Positions 1 to 13,355 are shown, numbered from the stretch's first letter. The stretch: 34,528 nucleotides of DNA from Azospirillum sp. TSO22-1 (GCF_003116015.1 NZ_LGQZ01000055.1:1-34528); one strand, 5' to 3'. A program made the numbers and translations. Notes: generated from the sequence alone by a model not told the origin.

Positions 1-150
1 GGCGCCAACCCGCGCTTCCCGCTCGTCGCCGAGCTCAAGCGCATCCTCCTCGACTGCTACTACGGACGCGCGTACGCCGAGGACGCCGCGACCGACGCCG
101 AGCCGGCCAAGGGCCGCAAGAAGGGGGTGGCGCTGGTGCATTCGCGTTAA
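1..150 (+). CDS. adhE: AdhE-type bifunctional aldehyde/alcohol dehydrogenase, C-terminal fragment
   Basis: Only the last 49 codons are present; the gene starts upstream of the window. Frame 1 is open from base 1 to the TAA at 148-150. The translated end reads NPRFPLVAELKRILLDCYYG, then RAYAED and a Lys-rich tail. This closely resembles the known C-terminus of enterobacterial AdhE (NPRYPLISELKQILLDTYYG from memory), the iron-dependent alcohol dehydrogenase half of the enzyme that reduces acetyl-CoA to ethanol through acetaldehyde. The match is to a short but distinctive stretch, so the family is fairly secure. Whether the missing N-terminal aldehyde dehydrogenase half exists cannot be seen. 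A strong terminator follows within 30 bases, so this is the last gene of its transcript. Confidence 0.75.
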   Translation, partial: GANPRFPLVAELKRILLDCYYGRAYAEDAATDAEPAKGRKKGVALVHSR

Positions 151-178
151 CCAGCTCCACCAGCCGTCGCCGACAGAG

Positions 179-210
179 GGCCGGAAGCACCCGCTTCCGG
201 CCTTTTCTTT
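179..210 (+). terminator. Rho-independent terminator after adhE
   Basis: A perfect 10-bp stem, GGCCGGAAGC (179-188) and GCTTCCGGCC (193-202), with a four-base ACCC loop, is followed by TTTTCTTT (203-210). It ends the adhE transcript. Confidence 0.9.
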
Positions 211-315
211 GCCATTGTCTCGCGCCAAAGTGATCGCCGCGCTGTTGAAACCGGGGTGGCGCCGTCCGATCTCCGCACAGCGGATGGCAGGCCACGAAAG
301 GACGGGCGCACAGGC

Positions 316-1074
316 ATGCTCAGGATCAGGACCCTGGTGTTCGCCGCGGTCGCGACCGCCTCCCTGGCGGTCTGCGCGCAGGTGCCGACGCATCTGCAGG
401 AGGCGAAGCCGAAGTTCGGCCCCGACGCCATCCCGATCACGCTGGCGAACAACTACGTGCGCACCCACGACGCGCCCGACTATTGGGCGCTCGCCCCCTA
501 CTACGTGCATCAGAGCACCGGCAGCGCCTGCTCGGTCGCCAGCGTGGCGATGATGCTGAACGCGCTGCGCGGGCTGCCCAACGCCGCCTCGGAACGGCTG
601 GTCACGCAGCGGAGCCTGCTGGAGGAGGTCGGCGACGACGCCTGGAAGGCGGCGGCGGCCGAGGATGGCGAGGGCATCAGCTTCACCGATCTCGAGGTGT
701 ACGTGCGCCGCGCCCTCAAGACGTACGGCATCAGGGCGGACGTCGAGGTGTTCCGTCCGCGCGACGAGTCGCCAGCAACGCTGGCGCAACTGCGCCGGAT
801 CCTCGCCGAGAACGAGCGCAGCGCCGAGGACATCATCCTGCTGGCCTTCGACCAGGGCACGCTGACCGGCGACGCCACGGTCGGCCACATCGCGCCGCTG
901 GGCGCGTACGACGCCGCCAACCGCCGCGTGCTGGTCATGGACGTCGACCGCGCCTGGTACGTCCCCTACTGGTCCAGCGACGAGAAGCTGTTGCAGGCCA
1001 TGCTCAAGCCCGACCGCGCCGACCCCGAGGGCAGCGGCCTGATCCGCGTGCGCGTCCGCCACCATTCGGGATGA
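316..1074 (+). CDS. Secreted phytochelatin-synthase-like (PCS family) cysteine transpeptidase/peptidase
   Basis: 252 residues from the ATG at 316. An upstream ATG at 256 would add 20 residues lacking signal-peptide character. From 316 the protein begins with a basic n-region and hydrophobic core (residues 4-20) like a signal peptide, so export is likely. The papain-like catalytic triad of the phytochelatin synthase family is visible: Cys72 in SACSVASVAMM, His191 in VGHIAPLGAYD and Asp209 in VLVMDVDR followed by an aromatic-rich stretch. Plant enzymes join gamma-glutamylcysteine units of glutathione. Short prokaryotic members (about 220-250 residues, lacking the Cys-rich C-terminal domain, as here) mainly hydrolyse glutathione to gamma-Glu-Cys; that is family knowledge. 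A weak AAGGA (298-302) precedes the start. The next gene on the same strand is a Pls-type NRPS; a functional link is only a guess. Confidence 0.8.
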   Translation: MLRIRTLVFAAVATASLAVCAQVPTHLQEAKPKFGPDAIPITLANNYVRTHDAPDYWALAPYYVHQSTGSACSVASVAMMLNALRGLPNAASERLVTQRSLLEEVGDDAWKAAAAEDGEGISFTDLEVYVRRALKTYGIRADVEVFRPRDESPATLAQLRRILAENERSAEDIILLAFDQGTLTGDATVGHIAPLGAYDAANRRVLVMDVDRAWYVPYWSSDEKLLQAMLKPDRADPEGSGLIRVRVRHHSG

Positions 1075-1265
1075 GGTCCCCTGCCCACGCCGGTGCCAGC
1101 GGGCGTGACGAGAAAGGCACAGAGTGCCCAAGATTCGAACTTTCACGGCCATCTCAACACTTCATTAACCAAGCCAGAATAGAACGTAAGTGCGGCATCC
1201 AGCCGCCTTCAGCTCTATGCCGCGGCAGGTCATATGCCCGGACGGCGGCGCGCTGAACATCACCG

Positions 1266-5369
<4,104 letters not shown>

Positions 5370-5380
5370 GTTTCCGCGTT

Positions 5381-5467
5381 ACCCCCACCCTAACCCTCCC
5401 CCGCTGGGCGGGGGAGGGAACTTAACCTCCTCCCCCCGCCCAACGGGGGGAGGCTGGGAGGGGGGAC
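5381..5467. repeat. G/C-run palindromic intergenic repeat (copy A)
   Basis: Starts 11 bases after the NRPS stop. It contains two hairpins built from CCCTCCCCC and GGGGGAGGG runs (about 5394-5418 and 5427-5454). It shares the CCCCCACC, CTAACC and CTCCCCC vocabulary of the elements at 18336-18461, 23006-23108 and 31591-31692, but is the most diverged. It may act as a 3' stabiliser or partial terminator for the NRPS transcript. Confidence 0.6.
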
Positions 5468-5550
5468 AGCGCGGACACGTTGCAAACCCATCAAAAGCGC
5501 GATAGGATCATTTTCCTCAATCTTCGCGCATGAAACAAACCTCGATCGTG

Positions 5551-5580
5551 CGTTTCATAGCGTCTCACAGCGTTTCATTC
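5551..5580 (+). promoter_or_regulatory. Three tandem 10-bp repeats upstream of the PLP enzyme gene
   Basis: CGTTTCATAG, CGTCTCACAG and CGTTTCATTC lie head to tail, one per helical turn. An inverted partial copy, ATGAAAC, lies at 5530-5536, giving a TGAAAC...GTTTCA dyad. The array ends 23 bases before the start codon and looks like a regulator or promoter-proximal binding array; the binding protein is unknown. Confidence 0.4.
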
Positions 5581-5603
5581 CCGCCGCCGAAAGGACCTTC
5601 CGC

Positions 5604-6755
5604 ATGACCGCCGACACGCCCCACCGTCCCGAGACCATCGCGGCCGGCGCGCTCGGCTACGAGGACGCGGGCAGCGGCGCCATCATCCCGCCGATCCAGC
5701 CCTCCACCACCTACGTCCGCGACCCGGACAACGCCTACCGCCGTGGCCGGGTTTACGCGCGCGCCGACAACCCCACCTTCGACCCGGCGGCGCAGACCGT
5801 CACCGCGCTGGAGGGCGGCGCGGACACGCTGCTGTTCGCCTCGGGCATGGCGGCGGCGACCGCGGTGTTCCAGGCGCTCGATCCCGGCGACCATGTGCTG
5901 GTGCCGGAGATCATGTACTGGTCGCTCCGCAACTGGCTGCACGGCCCGGCGGTGCGCTGGGGCCTGCGCGTCCAGGGCGTGGACATGAGCGACACCGCCG
6001 CCGTGCGCGCCGCCATCCGCCCCGGCGAGACCAAGGTCATCTGGGTCGAGACCCCGGCCAACCCGCTGTGGAGCGTCACCGACCTCGCCGCGGTGGCGGA
6101 GATCGCGCACGCCGCCGGCGCCCGTCTGGCGGTGGATTCCACGGTCGCCACGCCGGTGCACACCCGTCCGCTGTCGCTCGGCGCCGACATCGTCATGCAC
6201 GCCGCGACCAAGTACCTGAACGGTCATTCCGACGTGGTCGCCGGCACGCTGACCACCGCCGTCAAGGACGAGTTCTGGGCGCGGGTCAAGGCGGTGCAGG
6301 CGCAGCAGGGCGGCATCCTCGGCAGCTTCGAGGCGTGGCTGCTGCAGCGCGGCCTGCGCACCCTGTTCGCCCGCGTGCGCTGGCAGAGCGCCGCCGCGCT
6401 CGACCTCGCCGAACGCCTGTCCGCCCACCCGGCGGTCTCGGCGGTGCTCTACCCCGGCCTGCCCGGCTTCCCCGGCCACGACGTGGCGGCGAAGCAGATG
6501 CAGGGCGGCTTCGGCGGCATGCTGTCGGTCCGCGTGCGCGCCGGCACCGAGGCGGCCATCGCCACCGCCGCCAACGTGCGGATCTGGCGCCGCGCCACCT
6601 CGCTGGGCGGCGTCGAGAGCCTGATCGAGCACCGCTCCAGCGTCGAGGGCCCGACCTCCCCCATCCCCGGCGACCTGCTGCGCCTGTCGGTCGGGCTGGA
6701 GGCGGTGGACGACCTTTACGACGACCTCGACGCCGCGCTGCGCACCACCGGTTGA
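5604..6755 (+). CDS. Cys/Met-metabolism PLP-dependent enzyme (transsulfuration family)
   Basis: 383 residues, the usual size for the cystathionine gamma-synthase / cystathionine beta-lyase / O-acylhomoserine sulfhydrylase family. The PLP lysine is Lys203 in HAATKYLNGHSDVVAG. FASGMAA (78-84) matches the phosphate-binding loop; AVDSTVATP (176-184) carries the PLP-nitrogen Asp178; the SLGGVESL-type C-terminal motif is present. Cytoplasmic. The start at 5604 is supported by GAAAGGA (5589-5595, spacer 8). MYW in the region where classical gamma-synthases have VYGGT is unusual, so I do not choose between beta-lyase (MetC-like), gamma-synthase and a broader C-S lyase. It is preceded by a 234-base gap with a repeat and a 10-bp tandem array, so it is probably transcribed on its own. 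Confidence 0.85.
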   Translation: MTADTPHRPETIAAGALGYEDAGSGAIIPPIQPSTTYVRDPDNAYRRGRVYARADNPTFDPAAQTVTALEGGADTLLFASGMAAATAVFQALDPGDHVLVPEIMYWSLRNWLHGPAVRWGLRVQGVDMSDTAAVRAAIRPGETKVIWVETPANPLWSVTDLAAVAEIAHAAGARLAVDSTVATPVHTRPLSLGADIVMHAATKYLNGHSDVVAGTLTTAVKDEFWARVKAVQAQQGGILGSFEAWLLQRGLRTLFARVRWQSAAALDLAERLSAHPAVSAVLYPGLPGFPGHDVAAKQMQGGFGGMLSVRVRAGTEAAIATAANVRIWRRATSLGGVESLIEHRSSVEGPTSPIPGDLLRLSVGLEAVDDLYDDLDAALRTTG

Positions 6756-6809
6756 GCGGGCGGCTTGACTCGCCGTCGTTGCAATCGACCATACTTCCTT
6801 GGAGGTAGC

Positions 6810-7718
6810 GTGCCTCGCACCGGATGGGGGAAGCCGATGGGACGGATGGCGGTTGCGGTGGCGGCGGTGGCCGCCCTGGTGTCGATGCCGGCCGGGGCCG
6901 AGAGCATCCTCGACAAGCTGACGCTCGATTCCGTGCACACCGGGTCGATCCGCATCGGCCGCGCCACGGTCCCGCTGCCGGAGGGCGAGTGGATCGTCAC
7001 GGCGCTCAATGAGGCCAAGAACACCAGCAACAGCGTGCTCGCGACGGTCACCCTGGCGTCCTTCGCCGGCGAGAAACTGTCCGGCTACATCACCATCGAC
7101 CTCAACGCCGACATGTCGGCCTCGGGCTGGACGCCGCACCAGTTCTGCCACCGCACCGACGTCTACTTCATCCACAAGGACGCCGACTACGGAAACGATC
7201 AGGCGTGCTGGGGCGTCAACCACTACGTCTTCGACAAGACCAGCACCTACAAGCCCACCCAGGGCAAGAACATCCAGGCCACCCTGGCCGGCCGCGGCCA
7301 GACCATGCCGAGCACCATGATCTACGCCCTGTACCGCCTGTCCGACCGCAGCAACTACCTGACCTACGCGGTTCACGTGAACCCGGCGCTGAGCGGCTTC
7401 GCGGACGAGACCGGGAAATGGGCCGACAGCTCCTGGCACAAGGACCTGATCGGCGCCTCGCCGGACAAGGTCGCCTATCTCGAGGCCTTCAAGGCGAAGG
7501 CGGCGCCGCTCTACGCCGCCATGAAGGATGGCGGCCTCTACACCGGGCGCGCCGATCCCGCAGCGGCGGCCAAGCCCGCGCCGGGCGGCGCCTCCCAGAC
7601 CACGGCCGCGCCGTCGGTCGAACAGCGCCTCACCACGCTGAAGGACCTGCACGACCGCCAGGTCATCACCCCGGCCGAGTACGAGGCCAAGCGCAAGGAG
7701 ATCCTGGGCGGGCTGTGA
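6810..7718 (+). CDS. Exported protein of unknown function with C-terminal SHOCT-like domain
   Basis: 302 residues from the GTG at 6810, which has GGAGG at 6801-6805. The in-frame ATG at 6837 (GGGGGAAG just upstream) is nearly as good and gives 293 residues. Both starts give a signal peptide ending at VSMPAGA-ES. The middle (about 30-240) is not a family I recognise; it has a mixed pattern and a few Cys and His residues ([16 protein letters not shown]). After an Ala/Pro linker, the last 35 residues, [21 protein letters not shown] and onward to EILGGL, match the SHOCT short C-terminal domain pattern, usually a protein-protein or oligomerisation tag. It faces the convergent binding-protein gene with only 7 bases between the stops. 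Confidence 0.75.
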   Translation: MPRTGWGKPMGRMAVAVAAVAALVSMPAGAESILDKLTLDSVHTGSIRIGRATVPLPEGEWIVTALNEAKNTSNSVLATVTLASFAGEKLSGYITIDLNADMSASGWTPHQFCHRTDVYFIHKDADYGNDQACWGVNHYVFDKTSTYKPTQGKNIQATLAGRGQTMPSTMIYALYRLSDRSNYLTYAVHVNPALSGFADETGKWADSSWHKDLIGASPDKVAYLEAFKAKAAPLYAAMKDGGLYTGRADPAAAAKPAPGGASQTTAAPSVEQRLTTLKDLHDRQVITPAEYEAKRKEILGGL

Positions 7719-7725
7719 CCACGGC

Positions 7726-8736
7726 CTATGGCGCCGTCATCGTGATGGACGGGTCGAGGAAGCGGTTGGTGTAGGCCGTCTCGACCTCGAACGGCTGCTC
7801 CAGGCCGAAATAGGTCTTCACCATCTCGAAGTCCGCCTTCATGCGGGCCGCGTCGAACATGCCCAGCCCGGTGGTCGTGGTGGTCGGATCGCGCATCAGC
7901 TCCTTGATGCGGGTCCACTGGTCGCGCTGGTTCGGCTCGTCGAGGCCGGAGACGCTGGCCAGCAGCGCCTTCAGGCACGGCCCGACGTCCTTGACGCACG
8001 CCGCGAACGCCTTCTGGCTGATCTGGGTGAAGGCCTTCACCAGCTCCGGCTTCTTCGCCAGGACATCGCCGTTGACGATGATGGCGTTGCCGTAGGGGTT
8101 GATGCCCATGCTGCGCCACGGCAGAAAGCCCAGGTCGTCGCCGAACTCGCGGACCTTCAGGTCGTGCTCGTTGTAGAAGTCGGAGGTGATGTCGATCGCC
8201 TTGCTCTTCAGCGACGGCACCTTGGCCTGCGGGCTGACGTTGACGAAGCTGACCGAGTTCGGGTCGATGCCCACCTGCTTGGCGAAGGCCGGCCACATCA
8301 CCCGCGACGCGTCGCCCGGCGGGTTGCCGATCTTGCGGCCGGGGAAGTCCTTCGGCCCGGTGATCCCCGAACTCTTCAGCCAGTAGAACCCCTGCGGCGA
8401 GTTGGCGTACACCGCCATCACCGCCACGAGATTGGCGCCCTTGCCCTTGGCCAGCAGCGCGGTCGCCATGTCGGCGATGCCCATGTCGGACGTGCCGGCC
8501 CCCACCCGCTGCGCCGACACGCCGGAGCCTTTGCCGCTCTCGATGGTCAGCTCGATGCCGGCCTGCTCGTACCAGCCCTGCTCCCTGGCGTAGTAGTAGG
8601 GGGAGTGGTCGGCGGTCGGCACCCAGTTCAGCACCAGGTTGATCTTGTCCTTGGCCGCCGCGACGCCCGGCGCCAGCAGCGCCGCCGCGACCGCCACGCA
8701 CGCCAAGCCCCGGCCCACGGTGTTCCGCCCCGCCAT
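7726..8736 (-). CDS. ABC transporter periplasmic substrate-binding protein, NMT1/SsuA type
   Basis: 336 residues from the ATG at 8736, preceded on the minus strand by a GGGGGAGGGGAGC Shine-Dalgarno. An upstream ATG at 8769 would add 11 residues. Signal peptide through GVAAA (about residues 1-27). The mature protein starts [20 protein letters not shown], the typical first strand and helix of NMT1/THI5-like binding proteins (ThiY, SsuA, TauA, RutX-like); the FYWLK...[11 protein letters not shown] motif also fits. These proteins bind sulfonates, nitrate or pyrimidine and thiamine precursors. The exact ligand cannot be read here; NWxPxxDH followed by PYY is closest in style to pyrimidine-precursor binders. 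It is divergent from the permease operon at 8816-13340, which encodes the matching permease and ATPase. Confidence 0.88.
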   Translation of the reverse strand: MAGRNTVGRGLACVAVAAALLAPGVAAAKDKINLVLNWVPTADHSPYYYAREQGWYEQAGIELTIESGKGSGVSAQRVGAGTSDMGIADMATALLAKGKGANLVAVMAVYANSPQGFYWLKSSGITGPKDFPGRKIGNPPGDASRVMWPAFAKQVGIDPNSVSFVNVSPQAKVPSLKSKAIDITSDFYNEHDLKVREFGDDLGFLPWRSMGINPYGNAIIVNGDVLAKKPELVKAFTQISQKAFAACVKDVGPCLKALLASVSGLDEPNQRDQWTRIKELMRDPTTTTTGLGMFDAARMKADFEMVKTYFGLEQPFEVETAYTNRFLDPSITMTAP

Positions 8737-8815
8737 GCTCCCCTCCCCCGATTGTCCGCTGGTGCTCAAAAAAGCTTAGCCACGAACCCCTCGCGGATCA
8801 ATAATCGGCAGCAGG
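8737..8815. promoter_or_regulatory. Divergent intergenic promoter region of the transporter/aldolase cluster
   Basis: 79 bases separate the binding-protein gene (minus) from the permease operon (plus), so it must hold both promoters. It includes an A-run at 8768-8773 and an AT-richer stretch at 8797-8806 in otherwise GC-rich sequence. I cannot pick a convincing -35/-10 pair. Confidence 0.45.
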
Positions 8816-9628
8816 ATGACCGATACCGACGCGTGCATGACCCCAGGCACCGACACTCCCGGAAATGGCAGCGCCCAGGCGCACCGCCGCTGGCTGGTCA
8901 TCGCCGGCGTGCACATCGGGGCGCTGCTGCTCTGGCACGCACTGGTCACCGCCTTCCAGGTCCCGGCTTTCGTCCTGCCCGCCCCCGCCGCCGTGCTGGC
9001 GACGCTGGCCAAGGCCAACTACGCCTGGGGTCCCAACACGCTGGTCACCGCCACGGAGATCATCGGCGGCTACGCACTGGCCGTCGTGCTCGGCGTGCTG
9101 ATGGCGCTGCTGTTCTCGTGGTCGCGCTGGCTGATGCTGCTGGTCTTCCCGCTGCTGGTGACGCTCAACATGATCCCCAAGGTGGCGCTGGGGCCGCTGG
9201 TGATCGTCTGGTTCAGCTACGGCGTCGCCACCAACGTGCTGATCACCTTCAGCCTGTGCTTCTTCCCGATCCTGCTGACCACCGTGCGCGGCCTGCGCGA
9301 GGTGGAGCCCGACCTGCTCGACCTCGTCCGGTCGCTGAAGGGCTCGCGCTGGCAGGCGTTCCGCTACATCCAGCTGCCGGGCGCCCTGCCCTACATCTTC
9401 TCCGGCATGAAGGTGGCCGCCATCCTCGCCGTCGCCGGCGCGGTGGTGGGGGAGTTCATCGCCTCGGACCGTGGCCTCGCCTACCTGATGATCCAGGTCC
9501 AGGCCTCGCTCGACACGCCGGCCATGTTCATGGCGGTGATCCTGCTGACGCTCCTCGGCATCGCCCTCTATCTGGCGGTGTTGATCCTGGAGCACCGGCT
9601 CGTTCCCAAGGACGCGAGGATGACATGA
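8816..9628 (+). CDS. ABC transporter permease, NMT1/SsuC-type
   Basis: 270 residues with about six membrane helices: a first helix around 28-48, then a BPD_transp_1 core. The cytoplasmic coupling loop (EAA-type) is visible at [20 protein letters not shown] followed by [12 protein letters not shown]. The family is that of SsuC, TauC and ThiX permeases. It is the first gene of a tightly packed operon and overlaps the next gene by four bases (ATGA). The chosen ATG at 8816 has only a weak AGG directly before it; the ATG at 8837 is a possible alternative. Function: translocates the ligand delivered by the protein encoded at 7726-8736, powered by the ATPase at 12576-13340. Confidence 0.9.
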   Translation: MTDTDACMTPGTDTPGNGSAQAHRRWLVIAGVHIGALLLWHALVTAFQVPAFVLPAPAAVLATLAKANYAWGPNTLVTATEIIGGYALAVVLGVLMALLFSWSRWLMLLVFPLLVTLNMIPKVALGPLVIVWFSYGVATNVLITFSLCFFPILLTTVRGLREVEPDLLDLVRSLKGSRWQAFRYIQLPGALPYIFSGMKVAAILAVAGAVVGEFIASDRGLAYLMIQVQASLDTPAMFMAVILLTLLGIALYLAVLILEHRLVPKDARMT

Positions 9629-10695
9629 GCCTGCCGCAAGCCCCCTGGGACGGCGGTCCGTGGCTGGACGACGCCCCCCTGCCCGACCGCTTCGACGGGC
9701 CGGAGGAACTGGACGCCTTCCTCGCCCGGCCGAGCCGCGCGCTGGCCGCCGACCTCGCGGCCGTCGACGGCGACATCCTGGTGCTCGGCGTCGGCGGCAA
9801 GATGGGGCCGACGCTGGCCCGCCTCGCCCGCAACGCCGCCCCCGGCCGGCGCGTCATCGGCGTCGCCCGCTTCTCCGAGCCCGGCCTGCGCGACACGCTG
9901 GAGGCGCACGGCGTCGAGACCATCGCCTGCGACCTGCTCGACCGCGCCGCGGTGGAGGCGCTGCCGCGGCTCCGCAACGTGGTCTTCATGGCCGGGCGCA
10001 AGTTCGGCGCGCAGGGCAACCCGGCGCTGACCTGGGCGATGAACGTCCACGTCCCGGCCATGGTGGCGGAGACGTTCCGCTCGTCCCGCATCGTCGCCTT
10101 CTCGACCGGCTGCGTGTACCCGTTCGTCCCGGTCGCCGGCCCCGGCCCGACTGAGGACAGCCCGCTCGACCCGCCAGGCGAGTACGCCAACTCCTGCATC
10201 GGACGCGAGCGAATCTTCGAGCACTTCTCGCAGGTCCACGGCACACCGGGCCGGCTGTTCCGGCTGAACTACGCCATCGACCTGCGCTACGGCGTGCTGT
10301 TCGACGTCGCCTCCAGGGTGCGCGACGGGCTGCCGGTGGACGTCACCATGGGCCACGTCAACGTCATCTGGCAGGGCGACGCCAACGCCCAGGCGCTGCG
10401 CTGCCTGCGCCACGCCACCACGCCGACGGCCCCGCTCAACGTCACCGGGCCGGAGGTCGTCCCGGTGCGCTGGCTGGCCCAGCAATTCGGCGAACGCCTC
10501 GGCACGACGCCGCAGATCACCGGGACCGAGGCACCGACCGCGTGGTTGAACAACGCTGCCCAGGCGGCGAAGCTGTTCGGCTACCCGGTGGTGCCGCTGT
10601 CCCGCATGATCGACTGGGTGGCCGACTGGGTGGCGCGCGGGCAGCCCGGTCTCGGCAAGCCGACCCACTTTGAGGTCCGGGATGGCGCCTACTGA
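9625..10695 (+). CDS. NAD(P)-dependent epimerase/dehydratase-like (extended SDR) protein
   Basis: 356 residues; the start at 9625 overlaps the permease stop (ATGA). The Rossmann nucleotide motif GVGGKMG (Gly55, Gly58, Gly61) follows the strand DILVLG. Typical extended-SDR landmarks follow: [11 protein letters not shown], the central [10 protein letters not shown] (158-167), [13 protein letters not shown] and the substrate-domain stretch NVTGPEVV. The usual catalytic YxxxK is not present: the equivalent stretch reads [10 protein letters not shown], so Cys191 stands where Lys is expected. The protein may therefore use another chemistry or only bind nucleotide or substrate. Lying between permease and aldolase genes, it probably acts on the imported compound or its product. 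A frame that stays open well upstream of 9625 is not coding. Confidence 0.82.
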   Translation: MSLPQAPWDGGPWLDDAPLPDRFDGPEELDAFLARPSRALAADLAAVDGDILVLGVGGKMGPTLARLARNAAPGRRVIGVARFSEPGLRDTLEAHGVETIACDLLDRAAVEALPRLRNVVFMAGRKFGAQGNPALTWAMNVHVPAMVAETFRSSRIVAFSTGCVYPFVPVAGPGPTEDSPLDPPGEYANSCIGRERIFEHFSQVHGTPGRLFRLNYAIDLRYGVLFDVASRVRDGLPVDVTMGHVNVIWQGDANAQALRCLRHATTPTAPLNVTGPEVVPVRWLAQQFGERLGTTPQITGTEAPTAWLNNAAQAAKLFGYPVVPLSRMIDWVADWVARGQPGLGKPTHFEVRDGAY

Positions 10696-11500
10696 GCTGG
10701 ACGCCGCACTGCTGCCCGGCTGCCTCGCCCTGTCGGCGGAGGCGGGGTGGAACCAGACGGCGGAGGACTGGTCGGTCTTCTTCGGCCGCGGCACCGTGTT
10801 CGGCGTGGTCGAGGACGGCCGGCCGGTGGCGACCGGCGCGGTGCTGCCCTACGACGGCGGCTTCGGCTGGATCAGCATGGTGCTGGTCACCCCGGCCCGG
10901 CGGGGCCGCCGGCTCGGCACCCGCATCCTGGAAATCGGCCTGGAGGAACTGGCGCGCCTCGGCCGTGTCCCGGTGCTCGACGCCACCCCGGCCGGCGAGC
11001 GGGTCTATAGGCCGCTGGGTTTCCGGCCGCAGTTCGGCCTCACCCGATGGCAGGGTCCGAGCGGGGGCGGCGTGCCCGCGGGCGTGCGGGCGATGTCGAT
11101 GCACGACGTGGCCGCCGCGGTCGCCGCGGATGCCCTCGCCTTCGGGGCTGAGCGCGCGCTGCTGCTCGGCGGCTTCCTCGGCCGGGCGCCGGAGCACGCC
11201 TTCGTGCTGGAGAACGGCGTCGGTTTCGTGCTCGCCCGCCCCGGCCGCGTCGCCCTGCAGATCGGCCCGCTGGTGGCGGAGCGCGAGGAGGACGCATGGC
11301 TCCTGCTGGAGGCGGCGGTGGGACGTGCCACGGGACCGGTGTTCCTCGACCTCGCCGACCGCTGGGAGTCGCTGGCCGCGTGGCTTCAGGAGCGAGGATT
11401 CGTGAAGCAGCGGTCGTTCCTGCGCATGGCGCACGGTCGGGACACGCCGTTCGGCGATCCCTCGCGGCTGTTCGTCGCCGCCGGGCCGGAATTCGGGTGA
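10682..11500 (+). CDS. GNAT-family N-acetyltransferase
   Basis: 272 residues from the ATG at 10682, with GAGG at 10672-10675; it overlaps the preceding stop by 14 bases. The N-terminal half carries the GNAT core: [20 protein letters not shown] (motif A with the RRGRRLG acetyl-CoA pyrophosphate loop, about residues 60-80) and then YRPLGFRP (motif B region). The second half (about 140-270) looks like the extra C-terminal GNAT-like lobe of two-domain members (Acetyltransf_18 style), ending [20 protein letters not shown]. The acetyl acceptor is unknown. Its place in a transporter/aldolase operon suggests an amine intermediate or the imported substrate as acceptor; this is inference. Confidence 0.85.
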   Translation: MAPTELDAALLPGCLALSAEAGWNQTAEDWSVFFGRGTVFGVVEDGRPVATGAVLPYDGGFGWISMVLVTPARRGRRLGTRILEIGLEELARLGRVPVLDATPAGERVYRPLGFRPQFGLTRWQGPSGGGVPAGVRAMSMHDVAAAVAADALAFGAERALLLGGFLGRAPEHAFVLENGVGFVLARPGRVALQIGPLVAEREEDAWLLLEAAVGRATGPVFLDLADRWESLAAWLQERGFVKQRSFLRMAHGRDTPFGDPSRLFVAAGPEFG

Positions 11501-11517
11501 TTGGGAGCACGACACGC

Positions 11518-12579
11518 ATGGGCCTGCATCGAACCGATCTGCCCGCCGCCGTCCGCGAGACGCTGGCCCGCGGCGCTGTGATCCCGGCCCACCCGCTGGC
11601 GCTCGACGCCGGGCGGCGCTTCGACCGGCGCCACCAGCGGGCGCTGACCCGGTACTACGTGGACGCCGGCGCCGGCGGCCTCGCGGTCGGGGTGCATACG
11701 ACGCAGTTCGAGATCCGGCAGGCCGGCCTCTACGAGACGGTGCTCGGCACCGCCATGGAGGATTCGCGCTCCTGGACCAACCGCTCCCTGGTGATGATCG
11801 CCGGCGTCGTCGGCCGCACCGAGCAAGCGGTGACCGAGGCGCGCACCGCCGTCGCCCTCGGCTACCACGCCGGCCTGCTCAGCCTCGCCGCAATGAAAGG
11901 CGCCTCCCCCGACGCGATCGTCGCGCATTGCCGCCGCGTGGCGGAGGAGATCCCGCTGGTCGGCTTCTACCTCCAGCCGGCGGTCGGCGGCCTGCCGCTG
12001 AACGCGGAGTTCTGGCGCCGCTTCTGCGAGATCGACAACGTGGTCGCGGTGAAGGTCGCCCCCTTCCACCGTTACCGCACGCTCGACGTGGTGCGCGGCC
12101 TCGTCGCGGCGCGGGCGGAGGAGCGGATCACCCTCTACACCGGCAACGACGACCACATCGTGCTCGACCTCGTCACCCCGTTCACCGTGATGCGGGACGG
12201 GCAGCCGGTGACCGTACGCTTCAAGGGCGGGCTGCTCGGCCACTGGTCGGTGTGGACGCGGCGCGCCGTCCGCCTGCTGGAGACGCTGCACGCCGCCGTG
12301 GCCGCCGGGCCGGTCCCGCCGGAGATCCTGGCGTTGGACAGCCGGGTCACCGACTGCAACGCCGCCTTCTTCGACGTGGCGAACGACTTCCGCGGCTGCA
12401 TCGCCGGCTGCCACAAGGTGTTGCACCGCCAGGGCCTGCTGCAAGGCACATGGTGCCTCGACCCGGCCGAGGGCCTGAGCCCCGGCCAGGCCACGGAGAT
12501 CGACCGCGTCTGTCGCGAGCACGCCGACCTCTCCGACGACGCCTTCGTCGCCGCGAACCTGGGCCGCTGGCTGGCATGA
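11518..12579 (+). CDS. Dihydrodipicolinate synthase (DapA/NAL) family aldolase/lyase
   Basis: 353 residues from the ATG at 11518 (GGGAG at 11503-11507). Class I Schiff-base aldolase signs: AGAGGLAVGVHTT (50-62, corresponding to the GGTTGE loop), the Tyr candidate 151 in LVGFYLQP, and the Schiff-base lysine candidate Lys179 in NVVAVKVAPF. The family covers DapA, N-acetylneuraminate lyase, KDG aldolase and related pyruvate-dependent lyases and hydratases. This one is longer than the usual 290-300 residues and has a Cys-containing C-terminal extension (NDFRGCIAGCHKV). It is unlikely to be the lysine-pathway DapA, given its transporter operon. It overlaps the following ATPase gene by four bases. 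Predicted role: cleavage or dehydration of the imported compound or its derivative. Confidence 0.85.
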   Translation: MGLHRTDLPAAVRETLARGAVIPAHPLALDAGRRFDRRHQRALTRYYVDAGAGGLAVGVHTTQFEIRQAGLYETVLGTAMEDSRSWTNRSLVMIAGVVGRTEQAVTEARTAVALGYHAGLLSLAAMKGASPDAIVAHCRRVAEEIPLVGFYLQPAVGGLPLNAEFWRRFCEIDNVVAVKVAPFHRYRTLDVVRGLVAARAEERITLYTGNDDHIVLDLVTPFTVMRDGQPVTVRFKGGLLGHWSVWTRRAVRLLETLHAAVAAGPVPPEILALDSRVTDCNAAFFDVANDFRGCIAGCHKVLHRQGLLQGTWCLDPAEGLSPGQATEIDRVCREHADLSDDAFVAANLGRWLA

Positions 12580-13340
12580 GCGAGCCGCTGATCCGCCTGC
12601 GCAACGTGCGCAAGGTGTACCGCACGGGCGGGCGCGAGTTCGTGGCGGTCTCCGACGTCACCATGGACGTGGCGGAGGGCGACCTCGTCTCGCTGGTCGG
12701 GCCGTCGGGCTGCGGCAAGACGACGGTGCTGAAGATCCTCGCCGGCCTGCACGCCTCCGACGATGGCGAGGTGCGCATCGGCAACGCCGCCTCCGCCTTC
12801 GTGCCCGGCCGCGACGTCGGCATGGTGTTCCAGCAGGCGCTGCTGCTGAAGTGGCGCACCGTCCTGCAGAACGTCACGCTGCCGGCCGAGATCCTGCACA
12901 TCCCCCGCCGCGAGGCGGAGGCGCGGGCGCGCGACCTGCTCGGCATGGTCGGGCTGCGCGGCTTCGAGGACAAGTACCCCTACGAGCTGTCCGGCGGCAT
13001 GCAGCAGCGGGCCGCCATCGCCCGCGCCCTGGTGCACGACCCGAAGCTGATCCTGATGGACGAGCCGTTCGGCGCGCTCGACGCGCTGACGCGGGAGAAG
13101 ATGAACCTGGAGATGCTGCGGATCTGGGAACAGAGCCGCAAGACCATCATCTTCGTCACCCACTCGATCCAGGAGGCGGTGTTCCTTGGGTCGAAGTGCG
13201 CGGTGCTGACCGCCGGCCCGGCGCGCATGGCCGAGGTGTTCGCCATCGACCTGCCCTTCCCGCGCACCCTCGACCTCAAGACCACGGACGGGTTCGGACA
13301 GCACGTCAGGCGGGTCTACCACCTGCTCGGCATGGATTAG
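12576..13340 (+). CDS. ABC transporter ATP-binding protein, SsuB/TauB/NrtD type
   Basis: 254 residues, starting in the ATGA overlap with the aldolase gene. Walker [11 protein letters not shown]-loop in [11 protein letters not shown], signature [15 protein letters not shown], Walker [13 protein letters not shown] and the switch His in VTHSIQEA are all intact. The DEPFGALD and HSIQEA variants are typical of the nitrate/sulfonate/taurine importer ATPases, matching the permease at 8816. It is the last gene of the plus-strand operon; the next gene converges on it. Confidence 0.92.
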   Translation: MSEPLIRLRNVRKVYRTGGREFVAVSDVTMDVAEGDLVSLVGPSGCGKTTVLKILAGLHASDDGEVRIGNAASAFVPGRDVGMVFQQALLLKWRTVLQNVTLPAEILHIPRREAEARARDLLGMVGLRGFEDKYPYELSGGMQQRAAIARALVHDPKLILMDEPFGALDALTREKMNLEMLRIWEQSRKTIIFVTHSIQEAVFLGSKCAVLTAGPARMAEVFAIDLPFPRTLDLKTTDGFGQHVRRVYHLLGMD

Positions 13341-13355
13341 CTTGATTTTTCCTTT

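Noticed and set aside
8164..9624. Long N-terminal extension of the SDR-like protein frame
   Set aside because: It overlaps the divergent binding-protein gene and the whole permease gene in other frames; the ATGA coupling at 9625 fits the operon.
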